From: Corynebacterium uterequi
Lineage (GTDB): Bacteria; Actinomycetota; Actinomycetes; Mycobacteriales; Mycobacteriaceae
Length of the DNA: 64,000 bases
Assembly (NCBI RefSeq): GCF_001021065.1
Contig: NZ_CP011546.1
Location: 2,046,001 to 2,110,000, forward strand
Direction: 5' to 3'
Shown: positions 8,284 to 22,229 of the stretch, one piece after another
How positions within the stretch are numbered: position 1 is the stretch's first letter
How the letters are laid out: each line of letters starts with the position of its first letter
The notes under the pieces: generated by a model
Seen by the model: the letters and a program-made list of their open reading frames with translations, nothing else
What the model was told of the DNA's origin: nothing
Database searches by the model: none
Position numbers and translations under genes: made by a program

Positions 8284-9102
8284 ATGCGCATCGCCACGTG
8301 GAATGTGAACTCGGTGAGGACGCGGGCAGATCGGGTGACGGGCTTCCTCGCCCGCCACGACGTCGACGTCCTCGCTATGCAGGAGACGAAGTGCTCGGAC
8401 GATAAGTTCCCCTACCTCGCCTTCGAAGAGGCCGGCTACGAGGTCGCCCACGTCGGCTATCACCAGTACAACGGGGTGGCCATCGCCTCCCGCGTGGGCC
8501 TTAGCGACGTGGCCGACCATTTCCCCGGGCAGCCGGGGTTTGCCAAAGACCCGCAGAAGCCGCAGCATCGGGAGGCCCGCGCGGTGGGTGCCACGTGTGG
8601 CGGTGTGCGCTTGTGGAGCCTGTACGTGCCGAACGGCCGGCAGATCGGCGACCGGCACTACGACTACAAACTCGCCTTCTACTACGCGCTGGCCCGCTTC
8701 TGCGAGCAGGAGACGACGGATCCCGCCCGTCGTTTCGCCATCATGGGCGACTTCAACGTCGCCCCGCGCGATGAGGACGTGTGGGACATGGCCGCCTTCG
8801 CCGGGGCCACCCACGTCACCGAGCCCGAGCGGGCCGCTTTCCAGATGGTCGAGGAGTCCGGCCTTCGGGAGGTGACGCGTTCATTGGCGGCGCAGCGGTA
8901 CACCTACTGGGACTACAAGGCCGGGCGTTTCGGCAAGGACGAAGGCATGCGCATCGACTTCCAGTTCGCCTCGGCGCCCCTGGCGGCGACGGCCCGGGCC
9001 GCGTTCGTCGACGTCAAGGAGCGCGCCCAGGCTGGTGCCTCCGACCACGCGCCCGTCGTCGTCGACTACCAGGAGGCAGCAGATTATGACTCGGTCCGCT
9101 AG
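8284..9102 (+). CDS. xth: Exodeoxyribonuclease III / AP endonuclease
   Basis: 272 residues of the endonuclease-exonuclease-phosphatase family. N-terminus MRIATWNVNSVRTR, metal-binding QETK (33-36, Glu34), GDFN (155-158), and the terminal catalytic GASDHAP (Asp254, His255) are all present. The enzyme cleaves abasic sites and trims 3' blocks in base-excision repair. The longer open frame upstream is rejected because MRIATWN is the conserved N-terminus. It overlaps the 5' end of the cardiolipin synthase gene by 17 bp. Confidence 0.95.
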   Translation: MRIATWNVNSVRTRADRVTGFLARHDVDVLAMQETKCSDDKFPYLAFEEAGYEVAHVGYHQYNGVAIASRVGLSDVADHFPGQPGFAKDPQKPQHREARAVGATCGGVRLWSLYVPNGRQIGDRHYDYKLAFYYALARFCEQETTDPARRFAIMGDFNVAPRDEDVWDMAAFAGATHVTEPERAAFQMVEESGLREVTRSLAAQRYTYWDYKAGRFGKDEGMRIDFQFASAPLAATARAAFVDVKERAQAGASDHAPVVVDYQEAADYDSVR

Positions 9103-10591
9103 CTGGCGTCGCCTCGCCCGGGTGAAGCCGTGGCAGCTGATCGGCATGGGTATTGATTACAGCATCAAGGTCGCCGCCCTCGGCATCGTCCCGGAAGGCC
9201 GGCGTCCCAGCTCGGCAAACGCCTGGCTGCTGCTCATCCTCCTCGTGCCCTTCATCGGCCTGCCGCTGTTCTTGCTCATGGGATCGCCGTATATCAACCG
9301 GCGCCGGCACCGCATCCAGCAGGAAGCCAGCGCGATGATCGACGACGTCCAGGCCCACACCCCCAACGCCCCCGAGGACGTCACCCTGCCCCGCGAGGTC
9401 GCCTCGATCACGCGCCTCAACCGGGAACTGACCGGGTTCCCCGCCGTGTGGGGCCACAACCTCGGGGTCCACACGGACTACGACGACGCCATCGCGCGCG
9501 TCGCCGACGTCATCGACACCGCCACTCACACCGTCAACGCCGAGATCTACATCATGGCGTGGGACGAGACGACGGACGTCTTCTTCCAGTCCCTGGCCCG
9601 CGCCGTCGACCGCGGGGTGACGGTGCGGCTCCTCTTCGACCAGATCGGCTCGCTGAAGTACCCCGGTTTCAAGGACCTCGGGGCCCGGCTCGACGACATC
9701 GGCGTCGACTGGCACTACATGCTTCCCCTGGCCCCTTGGCGCGGCCGCTTCCGACGCCCTGACCTGCGCAATCACCGCAAGATGATTATCGTCGACAACG
9801 ACGTCGCCTTCCTCGGCTCCATCAATATGATCGACCGCAGCTACCTCATGCGGGCCAACCGGCGCGCGGGCCGCCAGTGGATCGACTACCTCGTGGAGCT
9901 GACGGGGCCCATCGTCGCCTCCATCGAGAATGTCTTCGCCGTGGACTGGTACACCGAATCCGGGGAGGCTCTCGATATCCCCGCCCAGCACGACGTCGGC
10001 GGGCGCCCCGGCGACGAGAACCTGCTCCAGCTCATCCCCTCCGGGCCGGGCTACACCACCGAGCCGAACCTGCGGATGTTCACCTCGATCATCCACCACG
10101 CGACCACCCGGCTCATCATCTGCTCGCCCTACTTCATCCCCGACGAGTCAGTCCTCGAAGCCGTCACCACCGCCGCCTACCGCGGGGTCCAGGTGGACCT
10201 CCTCGTCAGCGAACAGGCCGATCAGTTCCTCGTGGAACACGCCCAGTCCTCCTACTACCACACGCTGCTGGAAGCAGGAATCAGAATCCACGAGTTCCCG
10301 GAACCCTACGTTTTGCACTCGAAGTTCCTCATCGCGGATCCCGCCGGCGACGGCACCACCGGCCACCCGCTCGCCACCTTCGGCTCCTCCAACCTGGACA
10401 TGCGCTCCTTCGGGCTGAACTACGAGGCGACGGTGCTCGTCGCCCAGGGCAACCTCATCGCCCAGTTCACCGAGCTGGCAGAAAACTACATGGCGGTGTC
10501 CCACCACCTCACCGCCGCGAAGTGGGAGCGGCGGAGCTGGGCACGCCGCTACGTGGACAACGTGGCCAAGTTGTCCTCGGCGCTGCAATAG
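9086..10591 (+). CDS. cls: Cardiolipin synthase (phospholipase D family)
   Basis: 501 residues. Two N-terminal hydrophobic segments (about 18-36 and 42-62) anchor it to the membrane. Two HKD motifs follow: HRKMIIVD at 230-237 and HSKFLIAD at 411-418, both complete. The enzyme condenses two phosphatidylglycerols to cardiolipin and glycerol. The ATG at 9086 has AGGAGG 9 nt upstream and lies inside the end of xth, so translation may be coupled. Confidence 0.94.
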   Translation: MTRSASWRRLARVKPWQLIGMGIDYSIKVAALGIVPEGRRPSSANAWLLLILLVPFIGLPLFLLMGSPYINRRRHRIQQEASAMIDDVQAHTPNAPEDVTLPREVASITRLNRELTGFPAVWGHNLGVHTDYDDAIARVADVIDTATHTVNAEIYIMAWDETTDVFFQSLARAVDRGVTVRLLFDQIGSLKYPGFKDLGARLDDIGVDWHYMLPLAPWRGRFRRPDLRNHRKMIIVDNDVAFLGSINMIDRSYLMRANRRAGRQWIDYLVELTGPIVASIENVFAVDWYTESGEALDIPAQHDVGGRPGDENLLQLIPSGPGYTTEPNLRMFTSIIHHATTRLIICSPYFIPDESVLEAVTTAAYRGVQVDLLVSEQADQFLVEHAQSSYYHTLLEAGIRIHEFPEPYVLHSKFLIADPAGDGTTGHPLATFGSSNLDMRSFGLNYEATVLVAQGNLIAQFTELAENYMAVSHHLTAAKWERRSWARRYVDNVAKLSSALQ

Positions 10592-10612
10592 GCGCCCCCG
10601 TGAACAGCCCGC

Positions 10613-11398
10613 TTAGGCGTCGCGCCGCTCCAGCAGGGCCACACCGACGGCCCACACCGCCACCGCCCAGCACGCCAGAACGGCCAGCGACCACCACCAG
10701 GGTTTCGTCACGATGAGGCTCGTGCTGCTCACGGCGTTGCTGAGATTAACTAAGGGCAGATACTGATGCAGGTCGATGCCGATATCAGGGAGGAACACCA
10801 CCGCCCGGTCAATACCCATCACCCATAGCAACACGATGATGGAGGTACTTGCCGTCGAACGCACAATCCACGCCACCCCCTGCATCATGAGGCACGCCAG
10901 CGCGACGCCCAGCGGAGCGACCCACAACGGCCGCCATGCGACGGAGTGGGCGAATAGGTTACCGAAAACCTTGGGTGCGGTGTGGCCCACCACGGGGCCC
11001 ATGAGATAACCCGTCACGATCATGAGTGTGACGACGCCAGCGGCGATCGCCATGAACAGCACAGCCTTGGCTGCGGCGACCATCCAACGCTTCGGTGTGG
11101 CGAGGTAGGTCAGCCGTGGCAGGTTGTGGCGATATTCGTTGGTCACCATGTGGGCGGCCGCGAGATACAGGAACACGGCGAGAAAGACGGGGACGGCGGC
11201 GATGGCGTCCGAGGCGTTGATCAGCACGAACTCCTCAAGGCCCGGGTGGTCCCCTCTGAAGCTATGGGAATGAGACATGGCGCGGATCCGCACAATCATC
11301 CCGAAGAGGCAACACACCATGTAGGACACCATGATCCACCAGAAGCTGGCGGTGGTGCGCAGCTTGGTCCACTCCGCGTGTAAAACGTGAACGAACAC
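10613..11398 (-). CDS. ABC-2-type exporter, membrane subunit
   Basis: 261 residues with about six hydrophobic segments, starting VHVLHAEWTKLRTTASFWWI. The EWTKLRT motif is typical of ABC-2 permeases of actinobacterial exporters. The GTG start at 11398 lies 5 bp after the ATPase stop at 11404, so the pair forms an operon. Substrate unknown; related systems export antibiotics or peptides. It converges with cls. Confidence 0.85.
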   Translation of the reverse strand: MFVHVLHAEWTKLRTTASFWWIMVSYMVCCLFGMIVRIRAMSHSHSFRGDHPGLEEFVLINASDAIAAVPVFLAVFLYLAAAHMVTNEYRHNLPRLTYLATPKRWMVAAAKAVLFMAIAAGVVTLMIVTGYLMGPVVGHTAPKVFGNLFAHSVAWRPLWVAPLGVALACLMMQGVAWIVRSTASTSIIVLLWVMGIDRAVVFLPDIGIDLHQYLPLVNLSNAVSSTSLIVTKPWWWSLAVLACWAVAVWAVGVALLERRDA

Positions 11399-11403
11399 GA
11401 CTC

Positions 11404-12327
11404 TTAAGCCTCCATCTGAGCGTTGTAGTCCACCGCGTCCGACGTCATCCGCAGGTACGCATCCTCCAGCGAACCGGTATACGACGACAGCTCGGACAGC
11501 TGTACTCCGGCGTTGAAGGCGAGCGCGCCGACGGCGTCGGAGCTGGCGTTGGAAATGGTGAGGATGGCGCGCCCGTCGGCGTCGACGCCTGCCTCGGCGG
11601 TGATGTTCTCCCGCGCCAGGACGTCGCGCAGGCGGTCCATGTCCGGGGTGCGGGCCACCACCCGGTGCCCGGTGTTCTCGGAGGTGAATTGGTGGACGGT
11701 GGTCTGCGCGAGCAGGCGCCCGCGGCCGATGATGATGAGGTCGTCGGCGGTATGCGCCATCTCGGCGAGCAGGTGGGAGGAGACGAGCACGGCCCGGCCC
11801 TGCCCCGCTAGCTGCTTGAGCAGAGTACGCATCCACCGGATGCCCACCGGGTCGAGTCCGTTGATGGGCTCGTCGAGGATGAGGACCTCCGGGTCTCCCA
11901 GCAACGCCGCCCCGAGGCCTAAGCGCTGCGACATGCCCAGGGAGAACCCGCCCGCTTTCTTGTGCTGGACGTCGACCAGGCCTACCAGGCTGAGGACCTT
12001 GTCGATGCGTTCTGCGGGTAGGCCGTTGGAGTGGGCGATCCACGCTAGGTGGTCTCGGGCGGAGCGCCGGGGGTGGACCGCTGTCGCGTCGAGCAGGGTG
12101 CCCACCACCCGCAGCGGTTGCTTGAGCTTTCGATAGGGCACGCCATTGATGAGCGCCTCGCCGGCGTCGGGCCGGTCGAGCCCCACGATCATCCGCATCG
12201 TGGTGGACTTCCCGGAGCCGTTGGGCCCGAGGAAGCCGGTGATGGTGCCGGGGCGGACGGTGAGGGACAAGTCCTTTACCGCGGTGACCCGGCCGTACGT
12301 CTTGCTAAGACCGGTGACCTCAATCAT
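11404..12327 (-). CDS. ABC exporter ATP-binding protein
   Basis: 307-residue ABC ATPase with Walker A GPNGSGKST (34-42), signature SLGMSQR (129-135), Walker B VLILDEP (148-154) and the switch His in SSHLL. The C-terminal ~90 residues resemble the extension of DrrA/BcrA-type drug exporters. It works with the permease downstream. A weak -10 (GACAAT) lies 7 nt upstream of the ATG. Confidence 0.92.
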   Translation of the reverse strand: MIEVTGLSKTYGRVTAVKDLSLTVRPGTITGFLGPNGSGKSTTMRMIVGLDRPDAGEALINGVPYRKLKQPLRVVGTLLDATAVHPRRSARDHLAWIAHSNGLPAERIDKVLSLVGLVDVQHKKAGGFSLGMSQRLGLGAALLGDPEVLILDEPINGLDPVGIRWMRTLLKQLAGQGRAVLVSSHLLAEMAHTADDLIIIGRGRLLAQTTVHQFTSENTGHRVVARTPDMDRLRDVLARENITAEAGVDADGRAILTISNASSDAVGALAFNAGVQLSELSSYTGSLEDAYLRMTSDAVDYNAQMEA

Positions 12328-12441
12328 GCGTTCGATTGTCTCACAGGCACCGGCCGGCGCGCTGGCCGTCGACGCCCGACGGTGCCCACCAAACTGCGCA
12401 CCGCGCGGCGCAGGCCCGGGTGCACCGCGCCCACGCCCCGC

Positions 12442-12957
12442 TTAGTGGCGGCCTTTCTCGCACAGCAGCCGTACCTCGTCCGCCAGCGTCTCCCAGGCTT
12501 CGCTGAAGGCGGGCAGCAGCGGGTAGCCGGCAACCTCATCGTGGTGGACCCAGCGCAGTTCCAGGGACTCCTCGTTCGGATCCACCGCGAGCGGCTGTTG
12601 CGTCGTCGTGGTGGCGATCACCGTCGAGTACGTCCATCCGCCGGCGAGCTCCGGGCGGGCGGGGTCCGCGTCGAACGGCCCGGCAGTGGTGACCACCTTA
12701 TGGATGCGCAGCAGCCCCGGGGCGAGGGAGGTCTCCTCGACGGCCTCACGTACGGCGGCGTCGGCGGGGCTTTCGTGGGAGTCGCGGGCGCCCCCGGGCA
12801 GGGCCCACGTTCCTCCGCACGCGGTCCAGGGCGCTCGGTGCTGGAGGAGGATCTCCCCGGTGTGCGGGGCGACGAGCAGCAGTCCCGCCGCGCCGAATCG
12901 TCCCCACAGGCGGGCGCCGTTGGGGCCCGCCGCCCAGCCGTTTCCGTCGCCGTTCAT
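12442..12957 (-). CDS. Nudix hydrolase
   Basis: 171 residues. The Nudix box starts at Gly56 (GGARDSHE...REAVEET) and fits Gx5Ex7REUxEExGU except that the Gly before the last position is Ser77. The C-terminus contains LELRWVHHDEVAGYPLLPAF, typical of (d)NTP-cleaning or ADP-ribose-type members. Substrate cannot be told. The ATG at 12957 has TAGGGT 8 nt upstream, so the gene may be leaderless. It is separated from the ABC pair by 114 bp and from glnX by 82 bp. Confidence 0.9.
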   Translation of the reverse strand: MNGDGNGWAAGPNGARLWGRFGAAGLLLVAPHTGEILLQHRAPWTACGGTWALPGGARDSHESPADAAVREAVEETSLAPGLLRIHKVVTTAGPFDADPARPELAGGWTYSTVIATTTTQQPLAVDPNEESLELRWVHHDEVAGYPLLPAFSEAWETLADEVRLLCEKGRH

Positions 12958-12965
12958 GGCCTTCC

Positions 12966-12971
12966 ACCCTA
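12966..12971 (-). promoter_or_regulatory. -10 element of the Nudix gene
   Basis: Minus-strand TAGGGT, 8 nt before the ATG at 12957; possible leaderless promoter. Confidence 0.4.
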
Positions 12972-13027
12972 CCGTGTGGGGGCGCAGCGAGGCGGCCCAG
13001 ACGCTAGCACGGTGGGATAGGTCACGT

Positions 13028-13033
13028 TAAAGT
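13028..13033 (+). promoter_or_regulatory. -10 element of the glnX-glnH-pknG operon (leaderless)
   Basis: TAAAGT lies 6 nt before the glnX ATG at 13040. Confidence 0.5.
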
Positions 13034-13039
13034 GAGAGA

Positions 13040-14502
13040 ATGATCTCGTCCCGAAGCGCCTTGCGTCCGGCCGGCGCAGAGCCTTCCGCCCCGGCGGACT
13101 CGTTGGACGATGATTGGCTGGACACGGTCAGCGCGGAGCAGGACGCCCCCCGCGATACCCGCAGCGCCCGCTGGTTCGGGGTGGTGCACGATACCCTCAG
13201 CGTCCCTTTTGGCCGGCTCCGGCTCGCCTATTCCTTCCTGGCCACCACCCCGGGGAAAATGCTGGCCACCACGATCGTGCTAGCGATGGCGATCCTCGCG
13301 GCGGGTTTCTCCATGTCCCAGTCGTCGGCCCAGCGGCAGCAGGGCCTCGACGAGTTGCTCACCCAGACCGAGCCGCTGAACTTCGCGGCCCACAATCTCT
13401 ACACCAGTTTGTCGCTGGCGGACACGATCGCTACCAGCGGCTTCGTCGCCGACGGCGCCGAGTCGAGCGAGCAGCTCAACCGCTACTACCGGCAGATCGA
13501 CCAGGCGGCGGTGGCGGCGACCCAGTCGGCGACGGGTGTCGACCCGGCCAACCCCCGCATTGGGGAGCTCGTGTCCACTATCCAACGTCAGTTGCCGGTC
13601 TATACCGGGATGGTGGAGACGGCCCGCACGAACAGCCGATTGGGAAACCCGGTGGGCGTGACCTACATGGCCAACGCCTCGGAGCTCATGAGGGGCACGC
13701 TCCTGCCCGCGGCCGCCGAGCTCTTCCAGATCACCTCGGCCCACGTCTCCCACGACCAGAAGGCCCTGACCACGCCGCAGTGGATACCCTTGTCGGGGCT
13801 GCTCGCCGCGGTTGTCTTCCTCATCCTGGCGCAGTGGGGCCTGTACCGCGCCACCCGGCGTCGGCTCAACCGGGGTTTCGGCCTGGCCACCATCTTCATG
13901 ATCGTCGCGATCGTGTGGGTGTCCGCCTCTAATTTCATGACGTGGCAATCCGGGTCGGTGGGCTTCCAGCAAGCCTCGCACCCCTGGGAGGCGCTCACCA
14001 CTGCGCGTATTCTCGCCCAGCAGACCCAGACGACGGAGACCTTCGCCCTCATGCGCCGCGAGAGCGCCGGCGACACCGCCGTGTCCTTCGAGGAGATGGC
14101 CCAGGCCACCCACGCCGCCCTCGACGCCGTGGAGGCCCGGCCCGCCGTCGAGCCGTCGACGGCCACCACCGCCCACATCGAGCGCGCCCGGCAGGCCCTC
14201 GAGGACTGGGGTGAGGCGCACGACGCCTACCTCGACACCTTGGAGCGCGGCGACTTCGACGAAGGCTCCCGGCTGGTCACCGCCGGCTCCGCGGACGACG
14301 GGGTGCCCTCGGTGGCGCGCTCGGCAACGACCCTGGATCGCCAGCTCAGCGCCCTCATCAACGATGCCCGGATCACCATGCGCTCCTTCATCGCCGGGGG
14401 CCGTGACGCCACCACCACCGTCGCCACGGCGGTGTTTCTGCTTTCCCTCGCGGCGGTGCTCTCGGTGGCGTTCGGCATCCGCGCCCGGCTACAGGAGTAC
14501 CT

Positions 14503-14506
<4 letters not shown>
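13040..14506 (+). CDS. glnX: GlnX, membrane sensor partner of PknG
   Basis: 488 residues with four predicted membrane helices: MLATTIVLAMAILAAGFSM near 74-94, LSGLLAAVVFLILAQWGL near 252, LATIFMIVAIVWVSASNFM near 286, and ATTVATAVFLLSLAAVLSVA near 466. Large extracytoplasmic helical regions lie between helices 1-2 and 3-4. In C. glutamicum GlnX relays amino-acid sensing by lipoprotein GlnH to kinase PknG. The three genes overlap here (stop/start overlaps of 4 bp), which supports one operon and complex. Assignment is by context, topology and length. Confidence 0.88.
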
Positions 14507-18017
<3,511 letters not shown>

Positions 18018-18020
18018 CGC

Positions 18021-19214
18021 TTAGGCGAAGGCGGCGGCCTTGCGGGCGATCGCCAGCTCCTCGTTCGTCGGGACGACGAACACCTTGACGGCGGAGTCGT
18101 CGGTGGAGATCAGGCGGGCGCCGTCGCCGCGGGTGGCGTTGCGCTCCTCATCGATGACGATGCCGTACATCTCCAGGTTCTTCAGCGCATCGGCGCGCAC
18201 GACGGCGTCGTTCTCGCCCACGCCGGCGGTGAACACGATGGCGTCGACCCGGCCCAGCTCGATCATGTACGCGCCGAGGATGCGACGCAGCTGGGTGATG
18301 TAGACGTCGAGCGCCAGCTGGGCCTCCTCGCTGCCGGCGTCGGCGGCGGCGTGGACCTCGCGGAGGTCATTGGAGCCGCACATGCCCTTCATGCCCGAGC
18401 GCTTGTTGAGCAGGTTGTCGACAGCGTCGACGTCCATGTCAGCGGTGCGCAGCAGGTGGAAGATGATGCCGGGGTCGATGTCACCCGAGCGGGTGCCCAT
18501 CACCAGTCCGGCGAGCGGGGTCATGCCCATCGAGGTGTCGATGGGGTGCCCCCCGCGCACGGCGGAGGCGGAGGCGCCGTTGCCGATGTGCAGGGTGATG
18601 TGGTTAACGTCCTCGGCCGGCTTGCCGAGCAGCTCCGGAACCTGCGAGGCGATGTACTCGTGGGAGGTGCCGTGGAAGCCGTAGCGGCGGATCTGGTGTT
18701 CCTCGGCGACCTCGGCCGCGATCGGGTACGTCGCGGCGGCGGCCGGCAGCTCGGCGAAGAAGCCAGTGTCGAACACAGCCACGTGCGGGATGTCGGGAAG
18801 CTGCTGGCGGGCGACGACGATGCCGTCGATGTTCGCCGGGTTGTGCAGCGGGGCCAGCGGAATGAGCTTCTTGAGGTCCTCGACGACCGCGTCGTCGATG
18901 AGCACCGGCTCGCCGAAGGTGGTGCCGCCGTGAACCACGCGGTGGCCGACGGCGATGAGCTCAACCTGCGCCGGGCCGCAGCCGATGGCGTCGAGCTCCT
19001 CGATGACCGTGGTCAGACCCTCGGTGTGGTTGGCGAAGGCCATCTCCTTCTTGGTCTTGTCGCCGGCATGCTTGACGGTGATGGAACCGGAGGCTTCACC
19101 GATCTGCTCCACCACGCCGGAGGCGAGGGGATCCTGCTCCGCGCCCGCGGTGGGGTCAACAATCTGGAACTTGATCGACGAAGAGCCCGAGTTGATGACG
19201 AGTACGTAGGACAT
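18021..19214 (-). CDS. ackA: Acetate kinase
   Basis: 397 residues, normal length. N-terminal [10 protein letters not shown], central [20 protein letters not shown] and [12 protein letters not shown] are the acetate-kinase signatures of the ASKHA fold. It interconverts acetyl phosphate and acetate with ATP. Four bp downstream of pta, so one pta-ackA operon serves both acetate activation and overflow. Confidence 0.97.
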   Translation of the reverse strand: MSYVLVINSGSSSIKFQIVDPTAGAEQDPLASGVVEQIGEASGSITVKHAGDKTKKEMAFANHTEGLTTVIEELDAIGCGPAQVELIAVGHRVVHGGTTFGEPVLIDDAVVEDLKKLIPLAPLHNPANIDGIVVARQQLPDIPHVAVFDTGFFAELPAAAATYPIAAEVAEEHQIRRYGFHGTSHEYIASQVPELLGKPAEDVNHITLHIGNGASASAVRGGHPIDTSMGMTPLAGLVMGTRSGDIDPGIIFHLLRTADMDVDAVDNLLNKRSGMKGMCGSNDLREVHAAADAGSEEAQLALDVYITQLRRILGAYMIELGRVDAIVFTAGVGENDAVVRADALKNLEMYGIVIDEERNATRGDGARLISTDDSAVKVFVVPTNEELAIARKAAAFA

Positions 19215-19218
19215 GGGG

Positions 19219-20586
19219 TTACTTCTTGCCTCCTGCTTGGATCGCCGTGACGGCGACGGTGTTAACGATATCGGGGACGGTGGCGCCTCGGGAGAGGTCG
19301 TTGACCGGCTTGTTCAGGCCCTGAAGGATCGGGCCCACCGCCAGGGCGCCCGCGGTGCGCTGGACGGCCTTGTACGCGATGTTGCCCGCCTCCAGGTCCG
19401 GGAAGATGTAGACGTTGGCCTGGCCGGCAACCTCGGAGTTCGGCAGCTTCTGGGCCGCGACGACGGGGTCGATGGCGGCGTCGAACTGGATCGGACCCTC
19501 AAGCTTGAGGCCCGGGTTGATGCTACGCGCCTTCTCGACGGCGGCGACCACCCGGTCAACGTCCGGGCCGGAGCCCGACGTGCCCGTGGAGTAGGACAGC
19601 ATGGCCACTCGCGGGTCGATGCCGAACGCGGCAGCAGTGTCAGCGGAGGCCACAGCGATCTCGCCGAGCTGGTCCGCGGTGGGGTTGGGGTTGACGGCGC
19701 AGTCGCCGAACGCCCACAGGCGCTTGCGCATGACCATGAGGAAGACGGAGGACACCACGGAGATACCCGGGCGGGTCTTGATGATCTGGAACGCCGGGCG
19801 GATGGTGTGGGCGGTGGTGTTCACCGCGCCGGACACCATGCCGTCGGCGAGGCCCTTGTGCACCATCATCGTGGCGAAGTAGGAGAGGTCCTTCATGGTC
19901 TCCCGAGCCTGCTCCAGCGTGACGCCCTTGGCCTTGCGCAGCTCAGCGAAGTCGCGGGCGAACTCCTCGGCGAGCGGGGAGGCGAGGTGGTCGATGATGT
20001 GGGCCTTCGACAGGTCGAGGTGCTGCGCGGCCGCGCGCAGCGTGATGTCCCGCTCGTCGCCGAGGATCGTCAGCTCAGCGATGCCCCGGCGGAGGATCTG
20101 GTCGGCCGCCTGGAGGATGCGGTCGTCGCTGCCCTCCGGCAGGACGATGTGGCTCTTGGCCTCCCGGGCCTTGCTGGCGAGGATGTGGCCGTACATCGAC
20201 GGCGACATCACCGGCTGGGCCGGGGTCGCCAGGGCCCGCTCGACGGCGCCCGGCAGCTCGGTGACGTTGCAGGTCTCCGCAACGACGGCGCCGAGCTTCT
20301 CCGCCTGGGCGACGAACAGGTCCACGTGGACACCGTGGCGCTCGTTGACGATGACCATCGGCGCGCCGAGCGCCGCGGCCACCCGGGCGTCGAGGGACTG
20401 GTTGCCGGATCCGACGTAGAGGGCCTCCGCCTCCCGGTCGATGGTGTTGAGGACGTCATCAACGGTGGCGCCATGAGCAGTAATGTCAATGTGCGTGAGG
20501 TTGTGTGCTTGCGCCAACGCGTCGAGTTCCAGGCCGTCGAAGTTACGGCCCACTACGGTCAGGAGCAGGCAACGGTGATGTGACAT
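19219..20586 (-). CDS. pta: Phosphate acetyltransferase
   Basis: 455 residues: an N-terminal ~130-residue P-loop-like domain and a C-terminal PTA/PTB catalytic domain ([59 protein letters not shown]). It converts acetyl-CoA to acetyl phosphate. This is the mid-length actinobacterial form, shorter than the ~700-residue E. coli enzyme. First gene of the pta-ackA operon, divergent from fprA across 274 bp. Confidence 0.96.
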   Translation of the reverse strand: MSHHRCLLLTVVGRNFDGLELDALAQAHNLTHIDITAHGATVDDVLNTIDREAEALYVGSGNQSLDARVAAALGAPMVIVNERHGVHVDLFVAQAEKLGAVVAETCNVTELPGAVERALATPAQPVMSPSMYGHILASKAREAKSHIVLPEGSDDRILQAADQILRRGIAELTILGDERDITLRAAAQHLDLSKAHIIDHLASPLAEEFARDFAELRKAKGVTLEQARETMKDLSYFATMMVHKGLADGMVSGAVNTTAHTIRPAFQIIKTRPGISVVSSVFLMVMRKRLWAFGDCAVNPNPTADQLGEIAVASADTAAAFGIDPRVAMLSYSTGTSGSGPDVDRVVAAVEKARSINPGLKLEGPIQFDAAIDPVVAAQKLPNSEVAGQANVYIFPDLEAGNIAYKAVQRTAGALAVGPILQGLNKPVNDLSRGATVPDIVNTVAVTAIQAGGKK

Positions 20587-20782
20587 GGGGGAAAAGAGCC
20601 TCTCTACCTACGGAATTAGTTCCAATCCGTCATTCTATTCCAGGTTCGTCGACGCGTGCGAGGCATCGAAGGCCAGGGTCACGGCGCACCGTCCCAACAG
20701 CGCCCGGGACAGCGCCCGAGGTGATGCCCGGACAGCGCCCTGGACGGCGCCCGAGCGGAATGGGGATGGCCCAGCCGGCTAG

Positions 20783-20788
20783 TACACT
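20783..20788 (+). promoter_or_regulatory. Candidate -10 of fprA
   Basis: TACACT in the 274-bp pta/fprA divergent gap implies a ~65-nt leader before the ATG at 20861. The same gap holds a GC-rich run of repeated CAGCGCCC-type words (20698-20756) of unknown meaning. Confidence 0.35.
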
Positions 20789-20860
20789 TGGGGCAACCTT
20801 CATTCCAGACCACGTCAATCGCGCTTTCGTAGAAGCGCGGAAAGGTAGCGTTCCGTCTCC

Positions 20861-22222
20861 ATGACTTCACCAGCCCGCATCGCCGTCGTCGGCGCCGGCC
20901 CCGCCGGCATTTACGCCTCCGACCTGCTCATTAAGTCCGAGCTCGACGTGGAGATCGACCTCTACGAAAAGATGCCCGCGCCCTTCGGCCTCATCCGCTA
21001 CGGCGTGGCCCCGGATCACCCGCGCATCAAGGGCATCGTAAAGTCTTTGCATAATGTCCTGGACCGCCCGGAGATTAATTTATTCGGCAACATCGAGGTC
21101 GGTAAGGACGTCACCGTCGAGGAGCTTCGTGAGTTCTACGACGCGATCATTTTCGCCACCGGCGCGGTAGCGGACCGGGACCTCAACATCCCGGGTGCGG
21201 AGCTCGACGGCCACTTCGGCGCCGCCGAGTTCGTCGGCTTCTACGACGGCAACCCGGACTTCACCCGCGACTGGGACCTCACCGCGGAAAAGGTCGCCGT
21301 CATCGGTGTCGGTAATGTCGGCCTCGATATCTCCCGCATCCTCGCCAAGACCGCCGACGAGCTGCACGTCACCGAGATCCCGGACAACGTCTACGGCGGC
21401 CTCGGCAAGAACGCCGCGACGGAGATCCACGTCTTCGGCCGTCGTGGTCCGGCGCAGGCGAAGTTCACCCCGCTGGAGCTCAAGGAGCTGGACCATTCCC
21501 CCACCATCGAGGTCATCGTCGACCCCGAGGACATCGACTACGACGAGGCCTCCGAGGCCGCCCGGCGCGGCGCGAAGTCCGTCGACCTGGTGTGCCAGAC
21601 CCTCGAAGGCTACGCCATGCGCGAGCCGAAGGGCGCCCCGCATAAGCTGTTCATCCACTTCTTCGAGTCCCCCACCGAGATCCTCGGCGAGGACGGCAAG
21701 GTGGTCGGGCTCAAGACCGAGCGCATGGAGCTCGACGGCGCCGGCGGCGTCACCGGCACCGGCACCTTCACCACCTGGGACGTGCAGGCCGTCTACCGGG
21801 CGGTGGGCTACCGCTCCGACGCCGTCGAGGGTGTGCCCTTCGACGACGACCGCGCCGTCATCCCCAACGACGAGGGCCACGTCCTCGACTCCTTCGGCGG
21901 CTCCATCATCGAAGGCCTGTACGCCACCGGCTGGATCAAGCGCGGCCCCGTGGGCCTCATCGGCAACACGAAGTCCGACGCCAAGGACACCGTCACCATG
22001 CTCGTGGCGGACTACCAGGCCGGCCGGCTCACCCCCGCCACCAAGCGCACCCGCGAGGACGTCCGCGAGTTCTTCGCGGCCAAGGGTCACCCCATCACCA
22101 CGTGGGACGGCTGGTACCGGCTCGACGCCGCCGAGCGCGCCCTCGGCGAGGCCGAAGGCCGCGAGCGCAAGAAGATCGTCGAGTGGGACGACATGCTCGC
22201 CCACTCCGGCCCGCAGGACTAG
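20861..22222 (+). CDS. fprA: Ferredoxin/adrenodoxin-type NADP+ reductase
   Basis: 453 residues. FAD-binding RIAVVGAGPAGIYASDLL at the N-terminus and a second dinucleotide site VIGVGNVGLDISRILAK near 147-163 identify an adrenodoxin-reductase-like FAD/NADP(H) enzyme. HVFGRRGPAQAKFTPLELKE and the C-terminal GWIKRGPVGLIGNTKSDA are family features. It passes electrons from NADPH to ferredoxins, including those feeding cytochromes P450 and Fe-S biogenesis. Confidence 0.95.
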   Translation: MTSPARIAVVGAGPAGIYASDLLIKSELDVEIDLYEKMPAPFGLIRYGVAPDHPRIKGIVKSLHNVLDRPEINLFGNIEVGKDVTVEELREFYDAIIFATGAVADRDLNIPGAELDGHFGAAEFVGFYDGNPDFTRDWDLTAEKVAVIGVGNVGLDISRILAKTADELHVTEIPDNVYGGLGKNAATEIHVFGRRGPAQAKFTPLELKELDHSPTIEVIVDPEDIDYDEASEAARRGAKSVDLVCQTLEGYAMREPKGAPHKLFIHFFESPTEILGEDGKVVGLKTERMELDGAGGVTGTGTFTTWDVQAVYRAVGYRSDAVEGVPFDDDRAVIPNDEGHVLDSFGGSIIEGLYATGWIKRGPVGLIGNTKSDAKDTVTMLVADYQAGRLTPATKRTREDVREFFAAKGHPITTWDGWYRLDAAERALGEAEGRERKKIVEWDDMLAHSGPQD

Positions 22223-22229
22223 CCCGCCG

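Noticed and set aside
19213-20583. 456-codon plus-strand frame opposite pta
   Set aside because: Antisense shadow; composition dominated by Gly, Val, Asp and Arg.
20698-20756. GC-rich CAGCGCCC word repeats before fprA as RamA/RamB or other operator
   Set aside because: Words are irregular and do not fit the acetate-regulator motifs I know well enough to claim.
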